Origin: SZUA-368 sp028533045
Lineage (GTDB): Bacteria > Spirochaetota > Spirochaetia > DSM-2461
Assembly (NCBI GenBank): GCA_050031985.1
Contig: JBNAIG010000030.1
Coordinates: 144,188 to 208,187 of the forward strand
Direction of reading: 5' to 3'
DNA length: 64,000 nucleotides
Part shown: positions 1 through 9,333 of the stretch, piece by piece
Numbering within the stretch: position 1 is the first letter of the stretch
Layout: every line of letters starts with the position of its first letter
Notes under the pieces: model-generated
Told to the model about the DNA's origin: nothing
Databases searched by the model: none
The model's input: only the letters and a program-made list of their open reading frames with translations
Position numbers and translations under genes: made by a program

Positions 1-1060
1 CTAATCGGACCGATTCGCCCCGGTCCCTTCTTTCGGCCGCTTCCTTATAGAGGGCGGCAAAATCCTTTTTTCCCCCGTCAAGCTGAACGGGAGCCTTTCT
101 CTCTGTCACATCCATGAGTTTTTCTATTTTTCTCAAGAGAAGAGAAAACCCTACGGAGCAGAATTTCTTGCCGAAACGTCCAAAGAGGTCGTCGTAACGT
201 CCCCCGGAAGCAACGGCCCGGTCGGCTCCTTCCATATAGGCCTGGAAAACAAATCCCGTGTAGTAGGGCTGTCCGCCGATTTCGGAGAGGTCAATGCGGA
301 AAGATTCGGCCTTTCCTGTTTTTTCAAGCTGATCTATAAGGGCTGTGAAGTCTTCGCTTACTTCCTTTATGCTCTTCTTTAAGGAGGAGCTGAGTTTAGT
401 CAGTTTGTCCCTGAATTCTGTTAAGGTTCCAATGAAGAAGAGCAGGTCAACCGCTTCGGCGGGAAGGACTTCGCACAGGCCGTCGTAATCCCGCGTATCC
501 AACAGGAGGGAAAGTTCTTTTTCCTTCTCTTCTGCCCCGGCATTTGCCAGAAGGCGGCGGAAGAGTGCCCGTGAACCAATGTGAATACGGAAGGGAGGTA
601 GGCTGAGTTCTTCAAGCTGATCATGAAGAAGCATGATGACTTCCAGGTCCCCGTCGAGATCTTTCTTGCCGATCAGCTCGCAGCCGGTCTGGAAAAATTC
701 GTTATGGGAGATGTCTTCGTGGTTCTGGTAGCGGAGAATGCTGTCGGAATAATATACCCGTACCGGGCAATGGTCCTCTTCCAGAATAAGGGCCATCTGG
801 CGGGCCAGGAAGAGGGTGATGTCCGAACGCAGAATAAGAAGATCCCCTTCGCGGCTGATCATACGGTAGCTCTCTTCCTGTCTTTTTTTGTCCAGGAGTT
901 CGCCGTAGCTGTCGTAAAAGTCGACCATGGGTGTCTGAACGGGCAGGTAGCCCCAGAGCTTATACTGATCTTCTATCTGTCTTAAAATATCTTTATGCCT
1001 GAGAGCTTCTTCGAGGAAAAAACTTTCCGTTCCCTGGGGAACTCGTAATTGTTGACTCAA
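1..1060 (-). CDS. hisZ: HisZ, ATP phosphoribosyltransferase regulatory subunit (3' part outside window)
   Basis: The minus strand is open from a TTG start at 1060 to the window edge, about 353 residues, with no stop seen. Upstream of the TTG is GGAGAA at good spacing. The reading resembles a class II histidyl-tRNA synthetase: an N-terminal part beginning LRVPQGTESFFLEEA, a central stretch with LRSDIT and a C-terminal GGRYDDLFGRFG motif followed by VGFSLLLRKIEKL. The absence of a HisS-like ERL active-site segment and the GGRYD-x-L-x-GRFG pattern favour HisZ, the catalytically inactive paralogue that binds short-form HisG and is needed for the first step of histidine synthesis. hisG would be expected just downstream, outside the window; hisH and hisF lie near 43 kb. 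It follows the LysM amidase by 46 bp on the same strand and may be cotranscribed. HisS is the alternative. Confidence 0.8.
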   Translation of the reverse strand, partial: MSQQLRVPQGTESFFLEEALRHKDILRQIEDQYKLWGYLPVQTPMVDFYDSYGELLDKKRQEESYRMISREGDLLILRSDITLFLARQMALILEEDHCPVRVYYSDSILRYQNHEDISHNEFFQTGCELIGKKDLDGDLEVIMLLHDQLEELSLPPFRIHIGSRALFRRLLANAGAEEKEKELSLLLDTRDYDGLCEVLPAEAVDLLFFIGTLTEFRDKLTKLSSSLKKSIKEVSEDFTALIDQLEKTGKAESFRIDLSEIGGQPYYTGFVFQAYMEGADRAVASGGRYDDLFGRFGKKFCSVGFSLLLRKIEKLMDVTERKAPVQLDGGKKDFAALYKEAAERRDRGESVRL

Positions 1061-1106
1061 AATATTCTCCTTAATGGTATTTTTATAACTTAAAGAGGGT
1101 TAATAA

Positions 1107-2546
1107 TCAATAAGTCCCGGCGAAATGGAGGAGGGAATCGACAATTTTTTGGGCATCCTGATCGCGCAGCTCTTCGTTGCGCAGGGCCCAGGAGTTGTTG
1201 TCGTAATGGACGTTGCGGATTTCCACCAGAACTGCCCCCTCTGTGGCGGGGTTGTTATTGAGCACGTGGACATTCTGTTCCTTGTGATTCAGGCCTGCCG
1301 GAAAGTAGTCGTCAAAGGATTCTGCAAAAGTGCGAGACCGCTCTTTTTCGGCTTCTGTAGACCCGTAATAGAGAATCCCGCTCTGCTTAAAACCGCCCGG
1401 CGTATTATCGCAGTGAATACTTATGAACAGGGACTTGCGGTTCCCCTCTTCTTCGATGATTTCCCGGGCTGTGACAAGCCGTTTTTCCAGTCCCGACGAA
1501 CCGCCCCGGGGCCACTCACTCCACTCTCCGGTTCGGTTAAGTGAGGCGGAATTGTAAACTTCGTTCTTCTCGTTAACAAAGGTGATGGAGGCATCGGGGG
1601 TGTGACGGACATGGTGATTGGGGCTGATGATGGTAAGTCCCGTGTCGGCGCCGTGCTGCTGGAGTAGGGCGTAAACTCTCAGGGATATGTCGTAGGCGTA
1701 TTCGTCTTCTATGACGTAGGCCGAATTTCCGTTGCCGTCAACCGTTTCCACCACTGCGCCGGGGTCAAGTCCGCCGTGGCCCGGATCTATTACTATTGTC
1801 CAGCCCTTAAGATCCCGCGAGAGAAGTCCCGCCCGGTCCACTTCCCGGTCCAGTTTATTGAGAACCTCCCGGGCGAGCCGGTAGTTTTCGGTCGTAGAGG
1901 TTTCAGAGAGCTCTCCATAGTCCCGGGAGGGCTGGGTTCTCCGGTCCGGTTCCCAGTTAAACCAGGGGCCCTGTTCCGGATCTCTATGGGTGTTAACCAT
2001 GGCTTTGAGTACGTTAACACCCTGGTTAACCTGGGAAAAGAGGGGCAATTTTAACTCCATCCCCGGGATAATTTTGTCCGAATCCAGTCTGTTAAGCCGG
2101 GATAAAGTCTCTGTTGTTGTACTGTAAGCGGACGCTATGGACCAGAGGGAGTCTCCCTGCTGTACCTCATAGGTTTTGTCTTCGGGAGTAGAGCCGCCGG
2201 GAATAATCAGCTTCTGACCAATTTTGATTTTATCTCCCTCTAGATGGTTTGCTGTTCTTAGTTCAGCTTGAGAAACGTCAGTCTTCATAGATATAAGGGA
2301 CAGGGAATCACCCGATTTTACAATCCAGAATTCCGTACCGGCCCCCAGGGGAATAGTCAGTTCATCCCCTTCCTTAATAACGTTCCCTTCCAGGTCGTTT
2401 TCTGCCCGGATATCGTCGACGCTTATACCGTATTCCCGGGCCAGAGAGTAAAGGGTGTCGTATTTTTCCACCCGGTGGACTTCTACAGAGAAGAGTGTAA
2501 TAGGAAAAAGGAGAAATAGTAAAAATGAAATATAGCGTTGAAACAT
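1107..2546 (-). CDS. LysM-repeat N-acetylmuramoyl-L-alanine amidase (Amidase_3)
   Basis: A secreted 479-residue cell-wall hydrolase. It opens with a signal peptide (MFQRYISFLLFLLFPITLFS, cleavage near residue 20). Three LysM modules follow at about residues 22-67, 72-112 and 126-168, each with a Gly-Asp-Ser-Leu-type core (YDTLYSLA, GDSLSLIS, GDSLWSIA); these bind the glycan of peptidoglycan. After a linker, residues about 248-475 form a zinc-dependent Amidase_3 domain with IDPGHGG (first zinc His), SIHCDN (second His) and VEIRN (catalytic Glu region). The reaction is cleavage of the MurNAc-L-Ala amide bond in the periplasm, probably in cell separation or wall turnover. The amidase domain holds a longer insertion than minimal family members, around residues 265-370. 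It reads toward hisZ and is divergent from the flavoprotein gene. Confidence 0.9.
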   Translation of the reverse strand: MFQRYISFLLFLLFPITLFSVEVHRVEKYDTLYSLAREYGISVDDIRAENDLEGNVIKEGDELTIPLGAGTEFWIVKSGDSLSLISMKTDVSQAELRTANHLEGDKIKIGQKLIIPGGSTPEDKTYEVQQGDSLWSIASAYSTTTETLSRLNRLDSDKIIPGMELKLPLFSQVNQGVNVLKAMVNTHRDPEQGPWFNWEPDRRTQPSRDYGELSETSTTENYRLAREVLNKLDREVDRAGLLSRDLKGWTIVIDPGHGGLDPGAVVETVDGNGNSAYVIEDEYAYDISLRVYALLQQHGADTGLTIISPNHHVRHTPDASITFVNEKNEVYNSASLNRTGEWSEWPRGGSSGLEKRLVTAREIIEEEGNRKSLFISIHCDNTPGGFKQSGILYYGSTEAEKERSRTFAESFDDYFPAGLNHKEQNVHVLNNNPATEGAVLVEIRNVHYDNNSWALRNEELRDQDAQKIVDSLLHFAGTY

Positions 2547-2619
2547 GGGTCCCCCGGTCGTGCTAATCGAATAGTCCTATTTACTTATCGAAAAAAAGAG
2601 GGCCATGGTTAAGGGAAAG

Positions 2620-2648
2620 TTGACAAGGGAGCCCGGCTTGATTAAGTT
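2620..2648 (+). promoter_or_regulatory. Promoter of the 2669 flavoprotein operon
   Basis: TTGACA at 2620-2625, a 17-bp spacer and TAAGTT at 2643-2648. Transcription would begin near 2655, just upstream of the GGAAGG ribosome-binding site at 2657-2662. It therefore argues against a TTG start at 2648 for the gene. Confidence 0.6.
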
Positions 2649-2668
2649 TGATAGTCGGAAGGTGTTAT

Positions 2669-3883
2669 ATGGACCGGAAAAACAGTTCCCAGAAAAAAGC
2701 GGCCCTCATCGGAGCGGGCCCGGCGGGGCTTTTTGCTGCCGATTGCCTCATTAGGGCCGGATTTGAAGTAGATATTTATGACCGCCATGAAAGGGCGGGA
2801 GGAAAATTTCTTTTGGCCGGGAAGTCGGGATTGAATATTACCAATGATGAAAATCCAACAGTTATGGCAGAACGTTATGGGGTGAATGAGCTTCTCTTTC
2901 GCTCCCTTCTGGAAGGTTTTTCTTCTGATGACCTTCGGGACTGGCTAAAGGCTATGGATGTTGAGACATTCCGGGGAAACGGTGGTAAAATTTTCCCCAA
3001 AGACATTAGTCCCGGGGAGATTCTCCTGCTCTGGCTGGACCGTTTGGAAAAAAGCGGCTCCTTTCACTATCATGGCCGCTGTGAGTGGATAGGCTGGAAG
3101 GGGGGTAAGCCTCTTCTATCGCAGGAGGGGAAAGATGTTTCTTTGAACCGAATTCCGCTCCTCTTTGCCTTGGGGGGAGGCAGCTGGACCGGCAGCAAGT
3201 CCTGGCCTGACTTTTTTGAAGCTCAGGAGATAGGTTTGACCCCTTTTAAACCGATGAACTGCTCCTTTCGTGTTGACTGGTCCGACCGCTTTAACCGGGA
3301 CCATTGGGATCGCCCGGTGAAAAATGTGGCCTTGAAGCGAGGGGACGTGACAAGACGAGGAGATCTTCTTCTGACTAAAGAGGGAATAGAAGGAGGGCCG
3401 GTTTACTGGTTTTCCCTGCCTTTGAGAGAGGCCCTGGAGGAAGAGGGGGAAGCTGTTCTTTATGCTGACTTAATGCCCGATTTATCCCGGGAGGATTTGG
3501 AACTCTTGTTAACTAAAAAATCCCGGAAAAAAAGTCTCTCCTCCTATTTAAAGGGTACAATGAAACTGCCACCGGAAAAATTGTCTCTTCTTATGGAATT
3601 CACTACCCCGGAGGAAAGAGTGAGCCCCGCCCTTCTGGCCGGGAAAATCAAACTACTTCCTCTCAGGTTAACCGGTACGGGAAGTCTGGAGCGGGCCATT
3701 TCCACTTCCGGAGGAATTAGCATGGACTCCCTCGATGAGTTTCTCATGATAAAGAGTCTTCCCGGATACTTTGTTGCCGGGGAAATGGCCGACTGGGAAG
3801 CTCCCACCGGAGGCTACCTCCTGCAGGGCTGTTTTGCCACGGCCTACCGGGCGGCGGAAGGAATGAAGAGGTTTTGCCTGTGA
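2669..3883 (+). CDS. HI0933/BaiN-type FAD flavoprotein (PP_4765-like)
   Basis: A 404-residue flavoprotein. The N-terminus has the dinucleotide-binding motif GAGPAGLFAADCL, then an acidic strand end (VDIYDRHERAGGKFLLAG) and SGLNITN, the signature of the HI0933-like family of FAD oxidoreductases. A second FAD contact is near LFALGGGSW and the C-terminus has GYFVAGEMADWEAPTGGYL, typical of the PP_4765 subgroup. The substrate is unknown for this subgroup, so only an oxidoreductase role is proposed. ATG at 2669 is chosen because GGAAGG lies 6 bp upstream and the in-frame TTG at 2648 falls in the -10 box. The stop overlaps the next gene's GTG by four bases (GTGA), so the two are translationally coupled. 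Confidence 0.8.
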   Translation: MDRKNSSQKKAALIGAGPAGLFAADCLIRAGFEVDIYDRHERAGGKFLLAGKSGLNITNDENPTVMAERYGVNELLFRSLLEGFSSDDLRDWLKAMDVETFRGNGGKIFPKDISPGEILLLWLDRLEKSGSFHYHGRCEWIGWKGGKPLLSQEGKDVSLNRIPLLFALGGGSWTGSKSWPDFFEAQEIGLTPFKPMNCSFRVDWSDRFNRDHWDRPVKNVALKRGDVTRRGDLLLTKEGIEGGPVYWFSLPLREALEEEGEAVLYADLMPDLSREDLELLLTKKSRKKSLSSYLKGTMKLPPEKLSLLMEFTTPEERVSPALLAGKIKLLPLRLTGTGSLERAISTSGGISMDSLDEFLMIKSLPGYFVAGEMADWEAPTGGYLLQGCFATAYRAAEGMKRFCL

Positions 3884-5313
3884 AAAGGGCCTTTATTATT
3901 TGCTTTTTACTCTTTCCCTTTCTCCTTTTCGCCGATGAAGTGAGGGTGGAAGCGCTGGAATTTTGGCAGAATGCCTCTGAATGGCCCGATGAATTAAGGG
4001 TAGACCAACTCGTCCAATCCTCTCTTGTGGCTTCGGGGATAGAGGAAGATTTACTGCCCTCCTATTCGGAACGGCTTAATTCGATCCTCGAAGAATACCG
4101 CCGGGATTTTCTGCCTTTACAAAGCGGGTTGAACGAGCGGGAACTGGGCGAGGCTATCCTTCACTGGATGCATGAGACCCTCCTCACCGGCCGTTATATT
4201 ACCGATCAGACCCGGATAGATGTCCTTCTGGACCGGGGCGACTACAACTGTGTTTCTTCCGCTGTCATTTATCTTATACTGACCCGCGCCGCCGGCCTTG
4301 AAACGGCCGGAGAAGAAACCACGGACCACGCTTTTTGTACTTTAGCCCTTCCCGGTGAGTCGGTGGATATAGAAACCACCACTCTTTTAGGGTTTGATCC
4401 GGGCACGAAAAAAGAATTCTCCCAATCCTTTTCGGGGCAGACCGGCTTTGCCTACGTTGAACCCGGCGATTATAGGCGCAGGAAACCGGCCTCCGACAAA
4501 AAGATGATTAGCCTGATCCTTCAAAACCGCATTGCCCTCTATCAGCGCCGGGGGCAGTACGGCGAAGCGGTGGGCCCGGCTGTGGACCGATGGTTTTTCC
4601 TCCCCAACGAAACAAACCGGAACGATATGAACGACGCCTTTCGCAATAGGGTATCCCTTCTGAACGGCCGGGGACGTTATACGGAAGCGATTGATTTTCT
4701 TCTTCCCCTGTCGGAAGAGCTGGGACTGATTGAAGAGAATCGGGACTTGATTGGCGTCCTGGTCCTTAATCAGCTTATTTCCCTCCTGAATCAGAACCTG
4801 ACCGATGAGGGCGAAGCTTACCTGGCTGAGTGGGGCAGCTGGTTGAGTCCCGATCAGATTAAAGAACAAAAAAAAGTGATTAATGAAAGACGGGCTCAAA
4901 CTGCCGTGGACCGGGAGAGCTACCCCGAGGCCCTGGCTACCATTCGAACTATGAAGGGGGAGGGCACTCTTTCCGTGGCCCGCTCGGACGAGCTGATTAC
5001 CTGGCTCCATCAGAATAGGGCTATTGAGATTCTTAATGGCGGCGGGGCGAATAGAGAAGAGAGCCACCTTGAGGTGATCGATTTTTTTGACTCCCTCCCC
5101 GCAGAGGAACGGGATCTACGGGGAATTACCGATCATCGTGCCCGCTATCTGAACAATTGGGCCGTCCTAATTCACAATCGCTTTGCCGATCTTGTAAACG
5201 GTCAAAAATATGACGAAGCGGAAGCCCTGCTGAATGAGGCTTTGGAGCGGGGCGGAACTATTAAAATGCTGCTGGACGACAGGGCTTTACTCCAAAGAAT
5301 CCGTTCCCGGTAA
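3880..5313 (+). CDS. Secreted transglutaminase-like protein with TPR-like tail
   Basis: A 477-residue exported protein, GTG start overlapping the preceding stop (GTGA), with GAGG-like binding site upstream; a TTG at 3874 is a less likely start. Residues 1-18 form a signal peptide. Residues about 85-170 resemble a transglutaminase-like fold: Cys124 in DYNCVSSAVIYL, His150 in TDHAFC and Asp163 in VDIETT give the Cys-His-Asp order of that fold. The rest is helical, with TPR-like pairs (ALYQRRGQYGEAV, LLNGRGRYTEAIDFL, VNGQKYDEAEALL). Proteins of this architecture are usually periplasmic proteases or scaffolds; the activity here is not known. It forms an operon with the flavoprotein, a pairing that gives no obvious function. 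Confidence 0.6.
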   Translation: MKRAFIICFLLFPFLLFADEVRVEALEFWQNASEWPDELRVDQLVQSSLVASGIEEDLLPSYSERLNSILEEYRRDFLPLQSGLNERELGEAILHWMHETLLTGRYITDQTRIDVLLDRGDYNCVSSAVIYLILTRAAGLETAGEETTDHAFCTLALPGESVDIETTTLLGFDPGTKKEFSQSFSGQTGFAYVEPGDYRRRKPASDKKMISLILQNRIALYQRRGQYGEAVGPAVDRWFFLPNETNRNDMNDAFRNRVSLLNGRGRYTEAIDFLLPLSEELGLIEENRDLIGVLVLNQLISLLNQNLTDEGEAYLAEWGSWLSPDQIKEQKKVINERRAQTAVDRESYPEALATIRTMKGEGTLSVARSDELITWLHQNRAIEILNGGGANREESHLEVIDFFDSLPAEERDLRGITDHRARYLNNWAVLIHNRFADLVNGQKYDEAEALLNEALERGGTIKMLLDDRALLQRIRSR

Positions 5314-5419
5314 AGAATTTAAGTGTTTTTTGTATTTTCTATGTTTTTTTTAACTCTTCGTGCTATAGTTCAGGGAACAAAAACAATTCAAATATAAAAG
5401 TGAAAATCAGGAGAGACAG

Positions 5420-5977
5420 TTGCCATTCACCTTTCATAAAGTTGATTCAATTGAAGGTCCGGTCATCGTAGAACCGGCCGTATTTGCCGATAGTCGGGGG
5501 TATTTCCTCGAATCCTTCCGCAAGGACCAGTTCGCTCAGAACGGTATTGCCGAAGATTTCTTGCAGGACAATCACTCCCTTTCCTCCAAAGGAACCCTGA
5601 GAGGCCTTCATTTTCAAACCGACCCTGCCGCCCAGGGAAAGCTGGTTTCGGTTATTACAGGAGCCGTTTGGGATGTGGCAGTGGATCTTAGAAAAGGTTC
5701 TCCTACCTTTGGGAAATGGTTTGGCGTGGAACTGAGCGGGGAAAATCACAGGATGTTTTATATTCCCCCCGGATTTGCCCACGGCTTTCTGACTTTGGAA
5801 GACAATACCCATTTTGTTTATAAATGTACCGCCTACTACTCTCCCGAACATGACGGGGGGATTCGCTGGAACGATCCCGATTTGGCTATTGACTGGCCCG
5901 GTAATGTGGAACCCCTTGTTTCCGATAAGGACGGGACACTTCCTTTTCTGGCCGATTGGCAGAAGGAGCAGGGCTGA
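5420..5977 (+). CDS. rfbC: dTDP-4-dehydrorhamnose 3,5-epimerase
   Basis: A 185-residue cupin-fold epimerase that converts dTDP-4-keto-6-deoxyglucose to the L-rhamno form, third step of dTDP-L-rhamnose synthesis, in the cytoplasm. Visible family marks are the start FHKVDSIEGPVIVEP, RGYFLESFRKDQF, the catalytic region GTLRGLHFQ (His), VVAVDLR-like VAVDLRKGSPTFG, and IPPGFAHGF. Length is normal. The start is TTG at 5420 with AGGAGAG 5-12 bp upstream; no ATG is available nearby. It heads the block rfbC-rfbD-rfbB and its TGA overlaps the rfbD ATG by one base (TGATGA). A possible -10 box, TATAGT at 5364-5369, is upstream but has no good -35. Confidence 0.95.
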   Translation: MPFTFHKVDSIEGPVIVEPAVFADSRGYFLESFRKDQFAQNGIAEDFLQDNHSLSSKGTLRGLHFQTDPAAQGKLVSVITGAVWDVAVDLRKGSPTFGKWFGVELSGENHRMFYIPPGFAHGFLTLEDNTHFVYKCTAYYSPEHDGGIRWNDPDLAIDWPGNVEPLVSDKDGTLPFLADWQKEQG

Positions 5978-6843
5978 TGATCTGGCTTATGGGCGCCAAG
6001 GGCATGTTGGGGCAGGAGATTGCCGGTAAATTTGAAGAGAAGGGATTGGCCTTTACCGCCACCGACCGGGAAACGGATATAACCAATCTTCAGATTCTCC
6101 GTGATTTTACTACTGGCAAGGGTATTAGCTGGATTGTGAACTGTTCCGCCTACACAGCTGTGGATAAGGCGGAGGAAGAGAAGGACCTTGCCTACCTTAT
6201 TAATGAGACCGGAGTCAAAAACATCGGAATAGTAGCGGCGGAGCTGAATGTTCCCGTTATCCACGTTTCCACCGATTATGTTTTCCCCGGGACAAAGGAC
6301 GAGGCTTTGACCGAAGAGGAGCCTACCGGTCCCGAATCGGTCTATGGAGAAAGCAAACTGGCAGGAGAAAAGGCTCTTCTTAAGGAGAATCCCTGCAGTT
6401 TTATTATCCGTACGGCCTGGCTTTACGGTAAAATGGGGAATAACTTTGTTTACACCATGCTTCGTTTGATGAAGGATCGGGACAGTCTTAAGATTGTGGA
6501 CGACCAAATCGGTTCACCCACCTGGACCGGCGATCTGGCCGACTTAATGGTTAAGGTCATTGTATCCGATTCAAAAAACTATGGAATTTATCACTTCTCC
6601 GGTGAAGGGCAGACCAGCTGGTACGGTTTTGCCAAAGAAATTTACCGTCAGGGACAGGAGCGGGGCCTATTAACAAAAGAGTGCAGCCTGAATCCCTGTA
6701 CCAGCGATGAGTATCCCACTCCCGCAAAAAGGCCTGCCTTCTCCCTTCTTTCCAAGAAGAAGGTGAAAGATACATTTGGAATGACCGTTCCCTCCTGGGA
6801 AGAGAGTTTAGATAGTTTTTTGGAAAAAGGAATAGCAGAATGA
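5977..6843 (+). CDS. rfbD: dTDP-4-dehydrorhamnose reductase
   Basis: A 288-residue short-chain dehydrogenase that makes the final reduction to dTDP-L-rhamnose with NAD(P)H. It has the nucleotide-binding start WLMGAKGMLGQEI, the VNCSAYTAVDKAEEE segment, the STDYVFPG motif and catalytic YGESKLAGE (Tyr-x-x-x-Lys), then RTAWLYGK. ATG at 5977 overlaps the rfbC stop and has AAGGAG upstream; a longer in-frame reading from 5956 lies inside rfbC and is not needed. The stop overlaps rfbB (ATGA). Confidence 0.95.
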   Translation: MIWLMGAKGMLGQEIAGKFEEKGLAFTATDRETDITNLQILRDFTTGKGISWIVNCSAYTAVDKAEEEKDLAYLINETGVKNIGIVAAELNVPVIHVSTDYVFPGTKDEALTEEEPTGPESVYGESKLAGEKALLKENPCSFIIRTAWLYGKMGNNFVYTMLRLMKDRDSLKIVDDQIGSPTWTGDLADLMVKVIVSDSKNYGIYHFSGEGQTSWYGFAKEIYRQGQERGLLTKECSLNPCTSDEYPTPAKRPAFSLLSKKKVKDTFGMTVPSWEESLDSFLEKGIAE

Positions 6844-7910
6844 GAAAACTGACAAATATTATGGTAACCGGCGGGGCCGGATTCATCGGGGCCAATTTTA
6901 TTAACTGGCTCTTTAAGGGGACCGATTTTTCCGGTCGAATTATTAACTTTGACAAGCTGACCTATGCGGGTAACCCGGAAAGCCTCAAGGCCGTGGACGA
7001 AACCCATGGGGGAGAGCGTTACTTTCTCGTACAGGGTGATATTTGTGACCGGGCCAAGGTAGAGGAAACTCTCAAAGCCTACGACATCGATACGATTATC
7101 CATTTTGCTGCCGAAAGCCATGTGGATCGTTCTATCGAAGGTCCGGAAGTGTTTGTTCAGACCAATGTGATGGGAACCTTTACCCTCCTTGATGCCGCCC
7201 GACATTACTGGGGCGACAGGGAAGGCGTTCTTTTTCACCATGTTAGTACCGATGAAGTGTACGGTTCTTTGGGAGAAACGGGATTTTTCTATGAAACCAC
7301 TCCCTACGATCCCCGAAGTGCTTACTCCGCTTCAAAAGCCTCTTCCGATCACCTGGTGCGCTCCTACTACCATACCTACGGTCTTCCCATTACTCTTAGT
7401 AACTGTTCTAATAACTACGGGCCTCTCCAGTTTCCGGAAAAACTGATTCCCGTTATCATCGAGAATATTCTGAATGAAAGAAACCTACCCGTATACGGTG
7501 ATGGTAAGAATATTCGTGACTGGCTTTTTGTAGAAGACCATAACAGTGCCGTATGGGAAATTGTTAACCGGGGTAAAACGGGTGAGTCCTACAACATCGG
7601 GGGAGAAAACGAGTGGGAGAATATTCAGCTCGTTCATAAACTCTGTGAACTGATGGCGGAAAAGCAGGGTAAGGATAAGGATTACTTCAAAAAACTTATT
7701 ACCTTTGTGAAAGACCGTCCCGGACACGACCGGCGCTACGCCATTAACTGTGACAAACTCAAGAATGAACTGGGTTGGAAGCAGAGTCTGGACTTTGCGG
7801 AAGGATTGAACAAGACCGTCGATTGGTATCTGGAAAACCGCGAGTGGGTAGAACGGGTGCAAAGCGGGGAATACCGCAAGTGGATGGAGATTAACTACTC
7901 CGAACGTTAA
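6840..7910 (+). CDS. rfbB: dTDP-glucose 4,6-dehydratase
   Basis: A 356-residue NAD-dependent extended SDR enzyme for the second step of dTDP-L-rhamnose synthesis. Motifs: VTGGAGFIGANF (NAD binding), HFAAESHVDRSI, FHHVSTDEVYGSLG with the acid-base Asp-Glu pair, YSASKASSDHL (Tyr-x-x-x-Lys), NCSNNYGP and RDWLFVEDH. Length is normal. It overlaps rfbD by four bases and ends only 5 bp from the convergent phosphoesterase gene, which leaves no room for a terminator between them. Confidence 0.95.
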   Translation: MRKLTNIMVTGGAGFIGANFINWLFKGTDFSGRIINFDKLTYAGNPESLKAVDETHGGERYFLVQGDICDRAKVEETLKAYDIDTIIHFAAESHVDRSIEGPEVFVQTNVMGTFTLLDAARHYWGDREGVLFHHVSTDEVYGSLGETGFFYETTPYDPRSAYSASKASSDHLVRSYYHTYGLPITLSNCSNNYGPLQFPEKLIPVIIENILNERNLPVYGDGKNIRDWLFVEDHNSAVWEIVNRGKTGESYNIGGENEWENIQLVHKLCELMAEKQGKDKDYFKKLITFVKDRPGHDRRYAINCDKLKNELGWKQSLDFAEGLNKTVDWYLENREWVERVQSGEYRKWMEINYSER

Positions 7911-7915
7911 AAGAT

Positions 7916-9217
7916 TCAGGGCAGGGGGGTCCACTCTCCTGTCCTAAGATCAATTTCTATACTGCGGTCATCGGGAGGCAGGTCGGTCATTCTCCCCTCG
8001 TAGTATTTTTTTCCTGCCCTAAGGGCTAATTTACCCCAAAGAGAGAGCCCTTTTGGCTTTTCCGGCTGATCTGCGCGGTTTTCATTCCCCCCGTAATGGT
8101 TCAATAGGACATTACTTACATAGTCCGAAATAGCTTCCCTGTCTTTTTTATTTACTTTATAACGAGCGAGAAAGGTGTTGGAGAAGCGGTAAATACTTTC
8201 ATAGCTTAAGCGGCGGCCTTCTCCCTCTAGTATATTGTCTTCAAGGGACTTACCCGTAATTGTTATTGTTGAACCACCAGCTTCCAGAAGGCGATAGGCA
8301 AAGGGCCAGGATATAAGAGCTCCCGTTTCCACATCAAAGATAGTTTCATCATAAGATTGATGGGAAACAATATCCTGAGCGTGGTAATGACCGGTAAAAA
8401 CAAGATTGACACCATAGGCCTGGAGCAGTTCTCGTAATTCTTCCCTGTTTTTTAAGGCCATTTCCTTCTCTTTTCCCTGGCCGGGAAAATGGTCCAGCAA
8501 AGGGTGGTGCATATAGAGGATAAGGGCATCCCCTCTTGCTGCAGCCTGATGTAATTCGGTCTTGAGCCAGACCATTGTTTCATCCCGAATATAACCATAT
8601 CCCTCTCCGTAGACGCAGCTATCAAGGCCAAGGATAGTGAGTCCTTCAACCGGTCGGGCTGTATAGCTCAAAGAGTAGAGGTCTCGGTTTAAGGCTTGAT
8701 TGTATCCGAAATCTTCGTAAAGGGTTAGGAACTCCCCCGCGCTAAGTGATTCGGTTGGGTAGGCGCGGTCGCCTAAAAATGATCGGGCGTAGGGATGGTC
8801 TATATCATGGTTCCCGGGAATGACAAATACTTCTGTCCCCTCTTCTTCCAAAAGTTTAAAATATCGGGCTAAATCTATATGGCTCTGCCTTTCTCCGTCG
8901 TTGGTAAGGTCTCCCGGTACAATAATGAAGTCCGGTGCTTCCGAGGCGGCTTTCTCGGCAAATCCCGCAAGAATTTCGGCCCCCTGTCCCGTAAGGTTTC
9001 CTTTTTTCCACAGAAGGTGATTGTTGAAGGCTTTTCCCTCGTTAAAGAGATCGCCCGATAAATAGTGTGGGTCGGTCATGACAAGAAAGCGGCAATCGGG
9101 AAAGGTCTTGCTTGTTTTTTCCAGGATGGTATATTCCTGCTTTGAGGCACAGGAAAAAAAAAGAATTAAACAAATGAAAGGAACAACGCCTTTTAACCGA
9201 ATACTCATAGTCGGCAT
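7916..9217 (-). CDS. Calcineurin-like phosphoesterase lipoprotein
   Basis: A 433-residue exported metallophosphoesterase. The N-terminus is hydrophobic and ends in the lipobox-like LFFSC, so it is probably a lipoprotein anchored in the inner or outer membrane. The metal-binding motifs appear in the usual order: MTDPHYL (Asp-x-His), GDLTNDG, GNHDID, a His near MHHPLLDH and GHYHAQD. The substrate cannot be told. The C-terminal 100 residues, with RYKVNKKDREAISDYVSN, are helical and unassigned. Either ATG (9217 or 9208) could start it; no clear ribosome-binding site is seen for either, while TATGAT lies 12 bp upstream of the 9208 ATG. It interrupts the rhamnose genes on the opposite strand. Confidence 0.8.
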   Translation of the reverse strand: MPTMSIRLKGVVPFICLILFFSCASKQEYTILEKTSKTFPDCRFLVMTDPHYLSGDLFNEGKAFNNHLLWKKGNLTGQGAEILAGFAEKAASEAPDFIIVPGDLTNDGERQSHIDLARYFKLLEEEGTEVFVIPGNHDIDHPYARSFLGDRAYPTESLSAGEFLTLYEDFGYNQALNRDLYSLSYTARPVEGLTILGLDSCVYGEGYGYIRDETMVWLKTELHQAAARGDALILYMHHPLLDHFPGQGKEKEMALKNREELRELLQAYGVNLVFTGHYHAQDIVSHQSYDETIFDVETGALISWPFAYRLLEAGGSTITITGKSLEDNILEGEGRRLSYESIYRFSNTFLARYKVNKKDREAISDYVSNVLLNHYGGNENRADQPEKPKGLSLWGKLALRAGKKYYEGRMTDLPPDDRSIEIDLRTGEWTPLP

Positions 9218-9333
9218 GTTATCATAAAAAAAAGAGAAAAAAATTAAAAAATTGTAATCTTAGGCTGTTTTTTTTTGCAAGTTGCGCTATATTTGTGGAA
9301 TTAGTGAAGAATATAAGGGAGAGTGTTGTTTAA

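Noticed and set aside
623..985. Plus-strand ORF of 120 codons opposite hisZ
   Set aside because: It is antisense to a clear HisZ reading and has no recognisable sequence.
1..1060. Histidyl-tRNA synthetase HisS
   Set aside because: The GGRYDDLFGRFG segment and the lack of the HisS-type C-terminal motif fit HisZ better; HisS is not fully excluded because the end is outside the window.
2648..2668. TTG start for the flavoprotein
   Set aside because: It overlaps the -10 box; ATG at 2669 has a good GGAAGG site.
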